Below, one piece after another: positions 62,784 to 64,000 of a stretch of DNA of 64,000 nt; the stretch's first letter is position 1; the number at the start of each line of letters is the position of its first letter. Both the position numbers and the translations under genes were made by a program. The DNA lies in contig JBGGME010000210.1 of the NCBI GenBank assembly GCA_041288195.1, positions 1 to 64,000 of the forward strand, read 5' to 3'. Below the pieces are notes generated by a model that saw only the letters and a list, made by a program, of their open reading frames with translations, ran no database searches and was not told the DNA's origin. This DNA comes from AWTP1-13 sp041288195 (GTDB taxonomy: Bacteria; Pseudomonadota; Alphaproteobacteria; Rhizobiales; Hyphomicrobiaceae).

Positions 62784-62790
62784 GGCCGGC

Positions 62791-62973
62791 GTCGTAGTGG
62801 CGGAGGTCGATCTCAAGTTCGTCTGGGATGTCGTCAATGAGATTCGGATCGGCACCCGGGGCGTTGCGTTCGTCGTTGACGCCGGCGGCCGCCCGATCGC
62901 CCATCCGGACATGAGCCTGGTTCTCCGCGTGCCTGATTTGGGTCATCTACCGCAGGTTCGAGAAGCGCGCTTT
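62791..62973 (+). pseudogene. Fragment of a Cache-domain sensor/cyclase
   Basis: The frame following the transposase remnant reads VAEVDLKFVWDVVNEIRIG, RGVAFVVDAGGRPIAHPDMS and LVLRVPDLGHLPQVREA. These match the double-Cache ligand-binding core of rhizobial adenylate/guanylate cyclases and chemoreceptors, where 'LKFIWDVVSQI' and 'GRLIAHPDISLVLR' recur. No membrane or catalytic parts are attached. Confidence 0.55.
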
Positions 62974-63184
62974 TTCCCACCAGCCATTGGGCAAAGCCTT
63001 CGCTGCAGGGCGCCAGCCCTGTAGTCGGTCGGGTACCATCTTCCATTGGCTACGTCCGAGAGGCGTCGCGAGTTGGCCTGTGGCAACGCTCACGAGCACG
63101 GCAGAAGTACCTCAGATTCCAGACACAATCATTGCAGCGCAACAGGCTGGAATTCCGTGCCAATACTTGCCATTTCCAACTCCG

Positions 63185-63469
63185 CTAGTCACTGCGGTGA
63201 GGCTTCCCTTGGTCACCCAGCAGCAGCTGCCTGGCTCGGGCTACCTCGTCACCGTTCGCACAGGGTTTGAGGTCGCAAGGCATGGCGGAAAGCGCTTGCC
63301 GCGCCCAGATCACGCCGACCGCCAATCGACCGAGTCGCGTCAGCGATGCGGCCATGGCCTGGGTGATACTGCGGGCGGCGCTTGCTCGTGCTTGCTGCAG
63401 CCAATAGGCATCGTACCAGCCGCTGTCCACGTGAAAGGCACGCGTTTCTGCGAATTTGCTCTTGTCCAT
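63185..63469 (-). CDS. Hypothetical protein, 94 aa
   Basis: Small protein beginning MDKSKFAETRAFHVDSGWYD with AYWLQQARASAARSITQAMA after it. GAGG precedes the ATG at 63469; the frame is open further upstream but lacks support. Short rhizobial proteins with 'V-D-x-G-W-Y-x-x-Y-W' starts are common and unassigned. Lies divergently upstream of the regulator at 63650. Confidence 0.5.
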   Translation of the reverse strand: MDKSKFAETRAFHVDSGWYDAYWLQQARASAARSITQAMAASLTRLGRLAVGVIWARQALSAMPCDLKPCANGDEVARARQLLLGDQGKPHRSD

Positions 63470-63649
63470 GGCATCCTCGTGTAGCTCTTCGAGCGAGACG
63501 GCCAATCGCGGCTCATCTCGAGGTGGGATGAGGATGGCAGCGCGCCGCCCATGCCGCTTCGGGAGCGGCTTAGCCAGCCCTTGGTTTTCCCTTAGGGACG
63601 CCTTCGTTCGGTGCCGTAGGTTGATCGTGATAGATTCAGCTGGTCCCCA

Positions 63650-64000
63650 ATGAGGAAGGCCAATTTGCTCTATTCGTTCGAGGATTTTGCGCTCGATACC
63701 GACACGCGGGAGTTGCGCCGCAGTGGCGAATTGCTTTCGGTCGAGCCCAAGGTTTTCGACCTGCTCGCGCACTTGATTGCCAACCGCGAGCGTGTGGTCA
63801 GCAAGGACGACTTGATAGCTAGCGTCTGGCATGGGCGCATCGTCTCGGAGTCGGCCCTGACGACATGCCTGAACGCCGCCCGCACCGCGCTCGGCGACAA
63901 TGGCGAGACGCAGCGCTTGATCAAGACACTGCCGCGCAAGGGTTTGCGATTTGTCGGCGAGGTGCGGGAGCAGAAGGCTGCCGGCACGGCAGCGGCCAAT
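63650..64000 (+). CDS. Winged-helix transcriptional regulator (OmpR/CadC type), partial
   Basis: Runs off the window. The N-terminal about 95 residues form a Trans_reg_C winged helix: LYSFEDFALDTDTRELRRSG, VEPKVFDLLAHLIANRERVV and KTLPRKGLRFVGEV. In rhizobia this domain often heads adenylate cyclase- or TPR-containing regulators. Start ATG at 63650. Confidence 0.85.
   Translation, partial: MRKANLLYSFEDFALDTDTRELRRSGELLSVEPKVFDLLAHLIANRERVVSKDDLIASVWHGRIVSESALTTCLNAARTALGDNGETQRLIKTLPRKGLRFVGEVREQKAAGTAAAN

Larger units (their letters stand above)
62464..63184. other. Gene-poor stretch with decayed fragments
   Basis: About 720 bases without an intact gene. It contains an IS1182-like transposase fragment (62658-62783) and a Cache-domain fragment (62791-62973). 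The remainder shows nothing I recognise. Confidence 0.5.

Overview
The window is GC-rich and densely coded. Gene content and synteny (rluD next to rpoH, rpoZ, a two-domain cold-shock protein, TRAP transporters, polyhydroxybutyrate-type metabolism, many acyl-CoA and LLM oxidoreductases) point to a soil or rhizosphere alphaproteobacterium, probably Hyphomicrobiales or a near relative. This placement is inferred from gene content only. I see no CRISPR array, no rRNA and no intact insertion sequence. There is one tRNA (Glu, CTC).

Layout. 0-1 kb: a 3-hydroxybutyrate dehydrogenase. 1.1-3.8 kb (minus): a compact operon of small unknown proteins around a DUF6745 protein. 4.7-9.4 kb (plus): kdpFABC, with a 27-residue leader protein and an FNR/FixK-type box upstream and no kdpDE nearby. 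9.4-15.7 kb: a cell-surface-type patch with a fold-III PLP decarboxylase, an ATP-grasp ligase, a Wzx-like flippase and a methyltransferase. 16.0-20.9 kb (plus): the most interesting locus. It holds homologues of the mycobacterial isonitrile enzymes Rv0097 (Fe/2OG oxygenase) and Rv0098 (FcoT thioesterase), followed by a carboxyl-methyltransferase-like protein, a frameshifted condensation-type acyltransferase and a P450. No ligase, carrier protein or NRPS is beside them.

22-33 kb: a divergent catabolic locus. An LLM monooxygenase faces a TRAP transporter (DctQMP) plus an APH-type kinase, acyl-CoA dehydrogenase, SDR, acyl-CoA ligase, TetR regulator and an OYE-family reductase. The kinase-dehydrogenase-SDR-ligase order resembles the lva (4-hydroxyacid/levulinate) pathway. 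Two palindromes are candidate TetR operators. 33.4-38.5 kb: housekeeping genes (rpoZ, CspA-type, tRNA-Glu, rluD, rpoH, DOPA-dioxygenase-like). 38.6-42.5 kb: an unknown 452-aa protein, a LysE exporter and a MetE-like enzyme. 42.9-48.5 kb: a probable sugar/polyol catabolic operon (aldolase-SDR fusion, GMC oxidoreductase, LsrF-like aldolase, amidohydrolase). 48.6-57.6 kb: mixed metabolic and membrane genes, including acs. 57.9-62.5 kb: a MarR regulator divergent from a CoA-transferase plus ABC importer operon, with a perfect 18-bp palindrome between them. 62.5-64 kb: decayed fragments of an IS1182-like transposase and a Cache-domain protein, then a regulator running off the window.

Three genes (DUF6745 protein, the condensation-type acyltransferase, an LLM oxidoreductase) each need a single-base correction to read through. 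They are either recent pseudogenes or sequence errors. This should be settled before interpreting the clusters they belong to.
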